From assembly GCA_947623585.1 (NCBI GenBank), contig CANQHA010000016.1, positions 1 through 46,974 on the forward strand: DNA of 46,974 nucleotides, written 5' to 3'. Positions 7,925 to 14,775 of the stretch are shown here, in pieces. Both the position numbers and the translations under genes were made by a program. Within the stretch, counting starts at the first letter, position 1; each line of letters starts with the position of its first letter. A model generated the notes under the pieces. The model did not search any database. It saw only the letters and a program-made list of their open reading frames with translations, and was not told where the DNA came from. Source of the stretch: an uncultured Clostridia bacterium (lineage in GTDB: Bacteria; Bacillota; Clostridia; Oscillospirales; Ruminococcaceae).

Positions 7925-8602
7925 ATGGCATTTCAGTTAAACAGCGTAGTCCCATGGGGACGGAATCTTGCGGAGTATAGGCTTATGTTTGAGCTCAGCG
8001 ATGAAGATATGAAAAAGAGTATTGCCGGATTCGGAGACGGTCCGGCGAGCTTCAACTGCGAGGCAACGCGGCAAGGCTATGATGTCATTTCTTTTGATCC
8101 CATATATCGCTTCTCAACAGATGCGCTCCGTCAGCGCATATATGAGGTGCGCGATGTTGTCATGCAACAAATGAGCGAAAATATGGAGAACTATGTGTGG
8201 ACGCATATCAAGGATTTGGAAGATTTGGAAAATACGCGTATGTCCGCAATGCGGCTTTTTCTTGAGGATTACGAAAAGGGCAAAGCAGAAGAGAGATACA
8301 TTTGCCATGAGCTGCCCGACAGACTGCCCTATGAGAACGGTCATTTTGACATTGGTTTAAGCTCTCATTTTTTGCTTATGTATACGATGCTTGGATATGA
8401 TTTTCATATCAGTTCTATGACAGAGATGCTTCGGGTTTGCAAAGAAATCCGAGTGTTTCCAATCGTTGATCTCGATGCTAACAAAACCGAATTGGTATCG
8501 GAAGTGATTCGGCATTTTCGGGAATCATATGACGTGGAAATCCGGCAGACAAAATACGAATTCCAAAAGGGTGACAACAAGCTGCTCATCATACGCAATT
8601 GA
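7925..8602 (+). CDS. SAM-dependent methyltransferase-like protein
   Basis: A 225-residue protein with features of a class I methyltransferase fold. GFGDGPASFNCEATRQ followed by VISFDPIY fits motif I and the acidic loop that binds the SAM ribose. LPYENGHFDIGLSSHFLL fits motif IV, and MTEMLRVCKEIRVFPI fits motif V/VI. The target is unknown. Start from CGGAGGTACACAA ATG, 37 bp after the fucosidase stop, so it may be read through from that operon. Codon usage is more AT-rich than that of the fucosidase. A rho-independent terminator lies 55 bp downstream. Confidence 0.65.
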   Translation: MAFQLNSVVPWGRNLAEYRLMFELSDEDMKKSIAGFGDGPASFNCEATRQGYDVISFDPIYRFSTDALRQRIYEVRDVVMQQMSENMENYVWTHIKDLEDLENTRMSAMRLFLEDYEKGKAEERYICHELPDRLPYENGHFDIGLSSHFLLMYTMLGYDFHISSMTEMLRVCKEIRVFPIVDLDANKTELVSEVIRHFRESYDVEIRQTKYEFQKGDNKLLIIRN

Positions 8603-8657
8603 CGCAGCAAATCCCGTTTTATCCGTCGGCGGATTTTGAGAAGCTCCGTTCTACACG

Positions 8658-8690
8658 AAAAAGCAGACCTTAAAAAGTCTGCTTTTTTTG
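8658..8690 (+). terminator. Rho-independent terminator after the methyltransferase
   Basis: AAAAAGCAGAC and GTCTGCTTTTTTT form an 11-bp stem with a short loop and a T-run. It separates the reductase/fucosidase/methyltransferase unit from the barnase operon; the A-rich left side means it could also act on the other strand. Confidence 0.8.
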
Positions 8691-8761
8691 ATAAAACGAG
8701 GATTTTTAGCGCGACAGGCTCGGGAAAACGGGGAGAGGGAGCTTTTTTCGGGCGGCGGGGG

Positions 8762-8790
8762 TTGATTTCCTTTGCGGCATCATTTATAAT
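8762..8790 (+). promoter_or_regulatory. Sigma-A promoter of the barnase-barstar-PIN operon
   Basis: TTGATT (8762-8767), 17-bp spacer, TATAAT (8785-8790), 35 bp upstream of the lipoprotein start. No other promoter is visible before 10445, so the three genes are probably one transcript. Confidence 0.65.
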
Positions 8791-8825
8791 AAATGAGACC
8801 CAAGACTTCCGAAAGGAGAAGAAAA

Positions 8826-9542
8826 ATGTTTTTTAAACGGTTGATACCCGTTTTGCTCGCGCTGACGGTATTTGTATCGTGCGGGGCTCAAAGTATGCCG
8901 CAAAACGATCACGCGCCGACGGATGGCGCCTTGCAGAGCGAAATAACTGCCGTGACCGAGGCGCCCGGCGCTGACGATACCTCGGGGGACATTGCGAAAA
9001 CCTCGGACGAGACCTCAAATGAAGTTTATGAGAGCACGGAGGGCGAGGAGCCGCCGGAGAATGCGGAAAGCTCGGAGAGCGCCGGCGCGGAGGATTATTC
9101 GGGCGAAACGACGGCTGAGCCGACAGATTCGACAGAGAGCGGCGAGGCGGGCTTAAACGCCGCTAAAACAAACCTTCCCGAGCGGGGAGAGTATTATTAC
9201 GACGTCGAAAACGTGGTGCTTTATATCGTTTTATACGGCGAGCTTCCGCCGAATTATATCACCAAGGACGAGGCGAGAAGCCTCGGCTGGGAGGGCGGCT
9301 CGGTCGAGGACTTTTTGGAGGGGGCCGCTATCGGCGGAGACAGGTTCGGAAACCGCGAGGGGCTGCTACCCGAAAAAAAGGGACGGAAATATACCGAGTG
9401 CGACATCGATACCGACGGCTATTATTCAAGAGGCTCGCGCAGGCTCATATTCTCGGACGACGGACTTTTCTTCTATACCGCGGACCACTATGAGACGTTC
9501 ACCGAGGTGACGGTGACGGAGGATTACGAGGTGATTTGGTGA
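8826..9542 (+). CDS. Membrane-tethered barnase-type ribonuclease (lipoprotein)
   Basis: A 238-residue predicted lipoprotein with a guanyl-specific ribonuclease domain. Residues 1-18 are a signal peptide ending in a lipobox-like FVSC (Cys19). About 100 residues rich in Ser, Thr, Glu and Ala form a tether. Residues from about 118 to 238 closely follow barnase: LPPNYITKDEARSLGW, then IGGDRFGNREGLLP, YTECDI (Glu191, general base in the family), SRRLIFS (Arg205/206) and TADHYETFTEV (His221, general acid). All catalytic positions are kept, so an active RNase outside the membrane is predicted. ATG at 8826 has an AAAGGAGAAG ribosome binding site; an upstream in-frame ATG at 8793 would bury the signal peptide. 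It overlaps the inhibitor gene by four bases (GTGA). Confidence 0.88.
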   Translation: MFFKRLIPVLLALTVFVSCGAQSMPQNDHAPTDGALQSEITAVTEAPGADDTSGDIAKTSDETSNEVYESTEGEEPPENAESSESAGAEDYSGETTAEPTDSTESGEAGLNAAKTNLPERGEYYYDVENVVLYIVLYGELPPNYITKDEARSLGWEGGSVEDFLEGAAIGGDRFGNREGLLPEKKGRKYTECDIDTDGYYSRGSRRLIFSDDGLFFYTADHYETFTEVTVTEDYEVIW

Positions 9543-9859
9543 AAAAGGTGATTTTAAACTGCGAAAAACTTTTGCAGCGCAAAGAGGCTCACAGATATCT
9601 CGCGGAAACGCTTGATTTTCCGGAGTATTACGGCAAAAACCTCGACGCGCTCTACGACTGCCTCACCGAGCTTTCGGGGGTGGAGCTTGTTTTGCGTGAA
9701 GCGGAGCTGCTCAGAAAAACAGAGGGCTACGGCGCAAGGATCCTTTTGACGCTTCGGGACGCCGAGAGGGCAAACCCGAACATTAAGCTGTCGTATGATT
9801 TTGAAGACGAAAAAATAACCGAAAATTTGGGAGAAGAAAATGTCAATGATGTTCAGTGA
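9539..9859 (+). CDS. Barstar-family ribonuclease inhibitor
   Basis: A 106-residue barstar homologue, expected to block the active site of the neighbouring barnase in the cytoplasm before export. The family signature LDFPEYYGKNLDALYDCLTE is clear and includes the region that enters the barnase active site; ILLTLRDAERANP fits the following helix. The GTG start at 9539 overlaps the ribonuclease stop (GTGA) and has a GAGGTGAT ribosome binding site, so translation is coupled. A TTG one codon upstream is an alternative. No signal peptide is present, as expected for an internal immunity protein. The next gene begins within its last codons. Confidence 0.88.
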   Translation: MKKVILNCEKLLQRKEAHRYLAETLDFPEYYGKNLDALYDCLTELSGVELVLREAELLRKTEGYGARILLTLRDAERANPNIKLSYDFEDEKITENLGEENVNDVQ

Positions 9860-10445
9860 GATAAAAAACGGCAAGACCTATATCAAAAGGTTCTTTCTGG
9901 TGGATTACGAAAACGTGCAGTCTTACGGGCTCGCGGGGCTTGAAAAGCTGAGGGAAAGCGACGCGGTGACCGTTTATTTCAGCGACCACGCAGATACCCT
10001 TTCGTTTGAAATGCATATCAAGCTCAACGACTGCCGCGCAAGGACGGATTTTCAGAAGGTCGGCACAGGCGTTAAAAACGCGCTCGATTTTCAGCTTTCG
10101 TCTCAGCTCGGATATATGATAAATCAGAACATAGTAGCCGGAAACAAGGGCGTTAAATATTATATCGTTTCAAAGGATCACGGGTTTTCCTGCCTTTGCG
10201 ACTTTTGGAGACAGTTCGGCGCCGACCTTGAGATCGTTAAAAGCATCGCGGCGGTAGTCGATCCCTCGGGCTCGGAGAGCGAAAACCCTCTGCTTTCCGG
10301 CCTCGGACTGAGCGAGAGCGAGGAAAGGGTGGTCGAGGAGTGCCTGAAAACGAGCGGCAGCGGCTCGGAGCTTCATAACGCGCTTCAGCGAAAGTTTCGG
10401 GACAGCAAAAAAGCGGGGGAGATATATAAAGCACTGAAAGGCTGA
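9840..10445 (+). CDS. PIN/NYN-like nuclease domain protein
   Basis: A 201-residue protein with the acidic pattern of PIN/NYN-like ribonucleases: FFLVDYENVQ, KNALDFQLSSQLGY and VSKDHGFSCLCDFW supply spaced aspartates for metal binding. The C-terminus (GLSESEERVVEECL onward) looks like a small helical nucleic-acid-binding segment. The gene overlaps barstar by 20 bp and uses a GGGAG ribosome binding site six bases before ATG. The cellular target is unknown. Being the third gene in an operon with an exported RNase and its inhibitor, it may process RNA or protect against damage, but this is inference. A family 1 repeat begins 33 bp downstream. Confidence 0.7.
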   Translation: MSMMFSEIKNGKTYIKRFFLVDYENVQSYGLAGLEKLRESDAVTVYFSDHADTLSFEMHIKLNDCRARTDFQKVGTGVKNALDFQLSSQLGYMINQNIVAGNKGVKYYIVSKDHGFSCLCDFWRQFGADLEIVKSIAAVVDPSGSESENPLLSGLGLSESEERVVEECLKTSGSGSELHNALQRKFRDSKKAGEIYKALKG

Positions 10446-10477
10446 AGAGGGTTTCGGCGGGAAAGAATAGAATAGAG

Positions 10478-10605
10478 CGCCCCCTCCCCTTTAAGGGGAG
10501 GGGGCGGTCGCTTTGCCACCTTTTATACAAACGTGCGGTTGGGGTGGGGTGACTTAAAATAGTATGAAATCATTGCCTAGGCAGAGGAAATGATTGAATA
10601 CCTTA
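10478..10605 (+). repeat. Family 1 dispersed hairpin repeat, copy 1
   Basis: It begins with a GC palindrome (CGCCCCCTCCCCTT with its complement, 10478-10506), then GGGGTGGGGTGACTTAAAATAG and a terminal hairpin whose arms include AATCATT and AATGATT, ending GAATACCTT. This is one of about nine copies in the window. The outer end abuts a truncated hydrolase gene. Confidence 0.75.
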
Positions 10606-10721
10606 TTTCTCGGGTGAATGGCGGAAAATATATAGAACTGGATTGCCCGCATTATGTTCATGATTACGAATACGAAAAAATCGGCGAAGAAACGGTAAAG
10701 TTTTTAACAAATATTAAGTGA
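10590..10721 (+). pseudogene. C-terminal remnant of an alpha/beta hydrolase
   Basis: The frame MIEYLISRVNGGKYIELDC continuing through PHYVHDYEYEKIGEETVKFL and NIK matches the end of small alpha/beta hydrolases, where GHYVH-type sequence carries the catalytic histidine. Only about 40 codons remain and the apparent ATG lies inside the terminal hairpin of the preceding repeat. The rest of the gene is missing, so this is debris from a deletion or repeat insertion. Confidence 0.5.
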
Positions 10722-10761
10722 AGCTGCCAAATATTCATTTGCCTATGCAGAATCCTGCACT

Positions 10762-10831
10762 GAGCAGCACAACTATACCCCAACTGCAAATCGGCATTAT
10801 AAAATCTGCCCCGACCGCTTGGCCGAGGCAG
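10762..10831 (-). repeat. 70-nt structured repeat, copy 1
   Basis: Read on the minus strand, a hairpin (CTGCCTCGGCC, loop, GGTCGGGGCAG) is followed by about 45 conserved bases including GGGGTATAGTTG. A second copy is at 13073-13142. This one begins 14 bp after the GH31 remnant stop, so it may serve as a 3' end or terminator, though the T-run is weak. Confidence 0.55.
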
Positions 10832-10844
10832 TTTGTTATTATCA

Positions 10845-11561
10845 TTAAAATGCTTTTAAAACCTCCGCGCCGTCTCTTACAAACGCTATAAACTCGCCGA
10901 GGTCGGCCTTGCAGGTGACCGTTCTCCCGCCGACGGTGACGGTTTTATCGGTCGTTCTGACCCATTTCCCCTTTGGCAGATATACCTCGCGCTCGGTCTT
11001 GCCCTGATCGAGTATTGGCGCAAAGAGGATATCCGGGCCGAACATATACTGGTCGCCGAGGGTATAGCATTTTTCGTCGTCGGGGAAGTCGAAGAACATC
11101 GGCCGCATTATCGGCTCGCCGGTCTGAGAGGTGCGCTCGGCGCAGTCGAGGATATACGGCTTGAGGCGGTATCTCAGCTCGATCAAGTTTTTAATTATCT
11201 CGTAATCGCGGTCGCCGAAGTGCCAGATCTCGTTGTAACCTCCGCCGTCGCAGATGATGCCGGGGTATCTGTCCTTATAATACGACTGCTTCAGGCGCGT
11301 GCCGTGAAGCCTCATCACCGGGCAGAACAGCCCGAATTGGAACCAGCGCACAATTAACTCTCTGAAATACTCGCTCTCGGTGTCGCCGTTGAAGAATCCG
11401 CCGATGTCCGAATTCCACCAAGGGATTCCGCACATCGCCATCGAGAGGCCCGAGACGACGCTCTGCCTGAGCGCGTTGAAGTCGGAGCCGATGTCGCCGT
11501 TCCAGACGAGCGCGCCGAATTTTTGCGAGCCGGGATACGCCGCCCTCTCGGACATCGGCAT
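10845..11561 (-). pseudogene. GH31 alpha-glucosidase/xylosidase C-terminal fragment
   Basis: About 238 residues of a GH31 glycosidase remain. RAAYPGSQKFGALVWNGD contains the family's general acid/base Asp (WNGD). CGIPWWNSDIGGF and the C-terminal beta domain (MFGPDILFAPIL, then REVYLPKGKWV) follow. The N-terminal half of the barrel, with the nucleophile Asp, is absent, where intact enzymes have roughly 650 or more residues. The fragment follows the stop codon of the upstream aldo/keto reductase by six bases and continues in the same frame, so a deletion probably joined the two. An ATG at 11561 exists but no clear ribosome binding site precedes it. A stable active enzyme is not expected. Confidence 0.8.
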
Positions 11562-11567
11562 TTTTAA

Positions 11568-12557
11568 TCATTTCAGTATCTTTTCAATGCTCTCAATCTC
11601 TTCCTCAGTAAAATTGAGATGATCAATGCACCCGACATTCTCCGCGATCTGCTCCGGTCTGCTTGCGCCGATGAGAACTGTGGCGACGGCTTCGTTGTGC
11701 AACACCCATGCCAGCGCCATCTGTGAAAGAGTCTGCCCGCGGCTTTTTGCTATGTCGTTCAGCCGATTGAGCCGCGTTATCATCTTCTCATCAAGCTGAT
11801 TCCCGATCCACGTCTCGCCCCGCCCGACGCGCGAATCCTTCGGCACTCCATTGAGATATTTATTCGTCAAAAAGCCCTGATAGAGCGGCGAAAATACCGC
11901 CAGTCCGATGCCGTTTTCGATGCAGAATTTGTCCAAACTGTCGTCCTCGATCCACCGATTCAGCATTGAGTAGCTCGGCTGATTTACGACAAACGGCGTC
12001 CGCATTTCTTTAAATATTTTAAGTATTTCAGCAGTCTGCTCGCGCCCGTAATTCGAGATTCCGACATACAGCGCCTTGCCCTGCCTGACTGCGTTGTCGA
12101 GCGCGAGCGCGGTTTCCTCGAGCGGCGTGTTCGGGTCGAAAATGTGGTGGTAGTAGATGTCGACATATTCCAGCCCCAAGCGTTTCAGGCTCTGGTCGAG
12201 CGAGGCAGTCAGGTATTTGCGGCTGCCGTTGCGGTCGCCGTAAGGTCCCGGCCACATTTCGTAGCCCGCTTTCGTCGAGATTATCATCTCGTCGCGATAG
12301 TGCCGCATATCATGCAAAATTCTGCCGAAATTCTCCTCCGCGCTGCCATTATAGGGATTGCCGTAGTTGTTAGCGAGGTCGAAATGCGTGACTCCGAGGT
12401 CGAAAGCGGTGTGAACCATCGCCTCCATGTTGGCGTAAACGCCTTTGTTGCCGAAGTTTTGCCACAGTCCCAGAGACACCGCCGGGAGCTTCAAGCCGCT
12501 TCTCCCACACCGCCGAAAGGGCATTTTTTCATATCTTTTTTCGCTTGCGCTGTACAT
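11568..12557 (-). CDS. Aldo/keto reductase, glyceraldehyde-3-phosphate reductase-like (YghZ/Gpr type)
   Basis: A 329-residue aldo/keto reductase of the subfamily that includes YghZ (L-glyceraldehyde 3-phosphate reductase) and potassium-channel beta subunits. The tetrad appears as Asp and Tyr in HFDLANNYGNPYNGSAEE, Lys in ISTKAGYEMWPGPYGD and His in DIYYHHIFDPNTP. The cofactor-binding C-terminal end has VLIGASRPEQIAEN. There is no Fe-S tail, unlike the reductase at 4520. Start from AGGAGGCATTACT ATG; a promoter lies at 12584-12612. The stop is followed at once by a GH31 remnant. The protein itself looks complete, and its physiological substrate is not evident. Confidence 0.9.
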   Translation of the reverse strand: MYSASEKRYEKMPFRRCGRSGLKLPAVSLGLWQNFGNKGVYANMEAMVHTAFDLGVTHFDLANNYGNPYNGSAEENFGRILHDMRHYRDEMIISTKAGYEMWPGPYGDRNGSRKYLTASLDQSLKRLGLEYVDIYYHHIFDPNTPLEETALALDNAVRQGKALYVGISNYGREQTAEILKIFKEMRTPFVVNQPSYSMLNRWIEDDSLDKFCIENGIGLAVFSPLYQGFLTNKYLNGVPKDSRVGRGETWIGNQLDEKMITRLNRLNDIAKSRGQTLSQMALAWVLHNEAVATVLIGASRPEQIAENVGCIDHLNFTEEEIESIEKILK

Positions 12558-12583
12558 AGTAATGCCTCCTGAATTTTTGATTT

Positions 12584-12612
12584 ATTATAACATATCGGCT
12601 TGCGGATTGCAA
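12584..12612 (-). promoter_or_regulatory. Sigma-A promoter of the aldo/keto reductase
   Basis: On the minus strand, TTGCAA (12612-12607), 17-bp spacer, TATAAT (12589-12584), followed by the ribosome binding site and start codon within about 30 bp. Confidence 0.65.
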
Positions 12613-12654
12613 GGGGGGTAAAATATTAAGCCCTTTGGCAGGTGTTTTTGAATA

Positions 12655-12830
12655 TTACCTATCAAACGTACATCTATCAAACGCCTCCTCTCCGTCGTCA
12701 AAGTAAACGGCGCGTTTTCCGAAAATTCCCGATGTGATTGCAGCCGTGTTCTCGCCGGAATTCATGTCAAACCCGGCAATGATTTTTCCGCGCCAGCTGT
12801 CAACGCGGCTCTTAATTTCCCTCGCGATGG
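12655..12830 (-). pseudogene. C-terminal fragment of an unidentified protein
   Basis: An open frame ending at 12655 (SRVDSWRGKIIAGFDM, then SGENTAAITSGIFGKRAVYF) reads like a natural protein tail but has no start or ribosome binding site. It faces an AraC-type fragment on the other strand, and both are cut near 12800-12830. I do not recognise the family. Confidence 0.35.
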
Positions 12831-12982
12831 AGCTTTTGGAGCAAAGCAGCCTGAGCGTCACCGAGATCGCGGAGAAGTGCGGCTTTTCAAGCGCGGGATA
12901 TTTCAACGTCAGATTCTCGGAGATCGCCGGCTGCACGCCGACGGCATATCGAAGTGGCTCTAAAAAACAAAATAACGAATAA
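12810..12982 (+). pseudogene. AraC-family regulator, C-terminal HTH remnant
   Basis: The frame AMELLEQSSLSVTEIAEKCG followed by FSSAGYFNVRFSEIAGCTPT and AYR is the second helix-turn-helix of an AraC/XylS regulator, ending at the usual position shortly after TPTAYR. The first HTH and the sensor domain are missing and the upstream sequence belongs to an unrelated fragment on the opposite strand. It probably once regulated nearby glycosidase genes (inference). Confidence 0.7.
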
Positions 12983-12984
12983 AA

Positions 12985-13014
12985 CGCCCCCGAGCGGTTT
13001 GACGTTCGGGGGCG
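12985..13014 (+). terminator. Terminator-like hairpin after the AraC remnant
   Basis: CGCCCCCGA and TCGGGGGCG form a 9-bp perfect stem right after the stop codon. The T-run is weak, so termination is possible but unproven. Confidence 0.45.
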
Positions 13015-13072
13015 ATTAGGGAAGACCACTCCCACACAAGATTCCGCGCAAGACAAAATGAACATTTTGCTC

Positions 13073-13142
13073 TAAACAGCGCAACTATACCCCGGCTGTA
13101 AATCGTCGCTATAAATTCTGCCCCGACCTTTCGGCCGGGCAG
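13073..13142 (-). repeat. 70-nt structured repeat, copy 2
   Basis: Second copy of the element at 10762-10831. On the minus strand the hairpin CTGCCCGGCCGAAAGGTCGGGGCAG is followed by the same GGGGTATAGTTGCGCTG tail. It lies 54 bp past the stop of the GH5 gene, on the same side relative to its gene as copy 1. Stem positions differ from copy 1 in both arms in a pairing-compatible way. Confidence 0.6.
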
Positions 13143-13195
13143 GTTTTCGCTTCAATACAAATAATACTAAATTTTTGACTTTTTGTACGTTCGGT

Positions 13196-14308
13196 TCAAT
13201 CGTCCAAAGGCCTGATCTTCTCCGGCGCGTATTCATACATCGCGTTGGTCGCCTCTTTCGTGAGGTCGTAGCGATACCACGATTCCTCGCTGCCGTCGGT
13301 CTGGCTCCAGACCAAAATCCCGCTCCAGCCGTGGTCGCAGAGGTCTTTATATTTATCCGCAAGGCTCATGCCGATATCGCCGGCGTCGTCGTTGTGGGTC
13401 TCGGCGATCATGCAGGGCTTGTCGGTATGCAGCTTGAACTCCTCCGGCGTTTTGCCTATCGGGGTAGAGAACCAAGCGCTCTGCCAGTTGTAGTAGTGGG
13501 TGCTGTAAAAGTCAAGATAAGCGTTTTCATCGTCATAAAGCGACTGCAAATACTCGTCCGAGACCTTGTCGCCCTCGTAGTCGTCGGAATTGTACTTGAC
13601 GATCGCCATGCCGACCGTCACGAGCATATCGCTGTTTTCGTGTATCGTCGCGGCGCACTTCGCAAACAGATAGCTGATGTCCTCCCAAGGCAGCCGCCCG
13701 CACTCCTCGTTTTCATAGACCCAGTCGGGCTCGTTCATCAGGTCTATCGCGAAAACATACTCATTATCATTAAAACGCTCGCAAAATTCCTTGACGTACT
13801 TCTCGGCGTATTCGTCGCAGTTTTCGCGGCTCTCGAGCATCGCCCGCCAGACTGGCCCCGAGGCGTTCTTGAAGTGGTCGAAAGAAAGCAGCGTCGGCAT
13901 GACGTATACCTCATATTTTTTCGCGAGGGAAAAGAGGGTATCGAGGTCTTCCCAGTGCTTTTCATTGATCGAGGCGATGCTGCCGTCCGGGTTGAGATCG
14001 ACGATGCTCTCGCCGTCGCAGTTGACCCAAATGCGCACGCAGTTGATGTGGTCCTCGGCAAAGCGCTTGAATTCGGCTTCCCAGAAATCCTCGTCCATGC
14101 CGCTGAAGAAGATTTCCTCGCCGCCGACCGTGAATTTGTCGCCCAAAACCGTCACCCGAGCCGATTCGCGCTCGGATTTGACGATTTTTGAGAAAACGCC
14201 GTCGCCCGTCTCGAGGCTCTTTCGTGCCTTTTCTGCTCCGCAAGAGACGAAAAAGACCGCCGCCGAAACCGCTATCGCCAAAATTTTGATGTAATCAGCC
14301 TTTGTCAT
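13196..14308 (-). CDS. GH5-like glycoside hydrolase lipoprotein
   Basis: A 370-residue predicted surface lipoprotein: a basic start and hydrophobic stretch lead to FFVSC (Cys23). The mature part is a TIM barrel of the GH5/mannanase-cellulase clan. HINCVRIWVN is followed by FAIDLMNEPDW (Glu193, acid/base) and CMIAETHNDD (Glu303, nucleophile), then GWSGILVWSQTDG near the end. It probably cleaves beta-linked plant glycan at the cell surface; the exact specificity (mannan, glucan or other) cannot be told. I chose ATG 14308 over 14344 because a promoter occupies 14336-14364, the signal peptide then starts properly, and a GGGGGGC ribosome binding site precedes it. Confidence 0.82.
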   Translation of the reverse strand: MTKADYIKILAIAVSAAVFFVSCGAEKARKSLETGDGVFSKIVKSERESARVTVLGDKFTVGGEEIFFSGMDEDFWEAEFKRFAEDHINCVRIWVNCDGESIVDLNPDGSIASINEKHWEDLDTLFSLAKKYEVYVMPTLLSFDHFKNASGPVWRAMLESRENCDEYAEKYVKEFCERFNDNEYVFAIDLMNEPDWVYENEECGRLPWEDISYLFAKCAATIHENSDMLVTVGMAIVKYNSDDYEGDKVSDEYLQSLYDDENAYLDFYSTHYYNWQSAWFSTPIGKTPEEFKLHTDKPCMIAETHNDDAGDIGMSLADKYKDLCDHGWSGILVWSQTDGSEESWYRYDLTKEATNAMYEYAPEKIRPLDD

Positions 14309-14335
14309 GCCAAGCCCCCCAAGAGGATTTTCATC

Positions 14336-14364
14336 ATTATACACCGCCTCGAGAGGGAAAGCAA
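14336..14364 (-). promoter_or_regulatory. Sigma-A promoter of the GH5 lipoprotein
   Basis: On the minus strand, TTGCTT (14364-14359), 17-bp spacer, TATAAT (14341-14336), giving a leader of about 20 bases before the start at 14308. Confidence 0.65.
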
Positions 14365-14403
14365 TACATATCCTAAGATTTTATTGACGGATTGGGGGAG
14401 GGG

Positions 14404-14626
14404 AAAGGTATTCAATCGCTCCCTCTGCCGAGGGAGTGATTTCATACTATTTTAAGTCACCCCACCCCCGGCGGGCTTTCTACGGATTGGGACAAATGCA
14501 ACGCCCCCGCCCCTCGAGGGGCGGGGGCTCTCATACTTAGCCTTTCCGTTGAAAGTATGGTGGGGGTGGGGTGATAGACGATAGCATTCTTCTTACCCGC
14601 GTGAGCGGGGAAGATGAATACCTTTT
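14404..14626. repeat. Family 1 hairpin repeat, composite copy 2 (two arms)
   Basis: A full symmetric copy. The left arm AAAGGTATTCA with hairpin (CTCCCTC/GAGGGAG) runs to TTAAGTCACCCCACCCCC. The central palindrome GCCCCCGCCCCTC with its complement occupies 14503-14528. The right arm is GGGGGTGGGGTGATAGACG with a hairpin ending GATGAATACCTTTT. It fills most of the gap between the GH5 promoter and dpaA. The remaining 14627-14713 shows no gene. Confidence 0.75.
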
Positions 14627-14713
14627 ACCCGCTTTCGACGCGGCGTTTCAAGTCTTGCAGCTTACAGAACAACGCGCCGCGTTTTGGAGATTTTCAACAA
14701 AGGTCTGGGATTC

Positions 14714-14741
14714 ACCCACACGCTCGCGGAAGCATATTTTA
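14714..14741 (+). promoter_or_regulatory. Candidate sporulation (sigma-K-like) promoter of dpaAB
   Basis: AC at 14714, 17 bases, then CATATTTTA (14733-14741), matching the known AC-N17-CATAnnnTA pattern of mother-cell sigma-K promoters, 35 bp before dpaA. Dipicolinate synthase is sigma-K-controlled in Bacillus, so this is plausible; the motif is short and could be chance. Confidence 0.4.
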
Positions 14742-14775
14742 AAACATAAAATTGCTTACATCGGGAGAATCATAT

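Noticed and set aside
13175-14191. Long open frame (338 codons) on the plus strand over the GH5 gene
   Set aside because: Antisense to the GH5 lipoprotein with low-complexity Val/Phe/Arg composition; the GH5 frame has catalytic residues, signal peptide and promoter.
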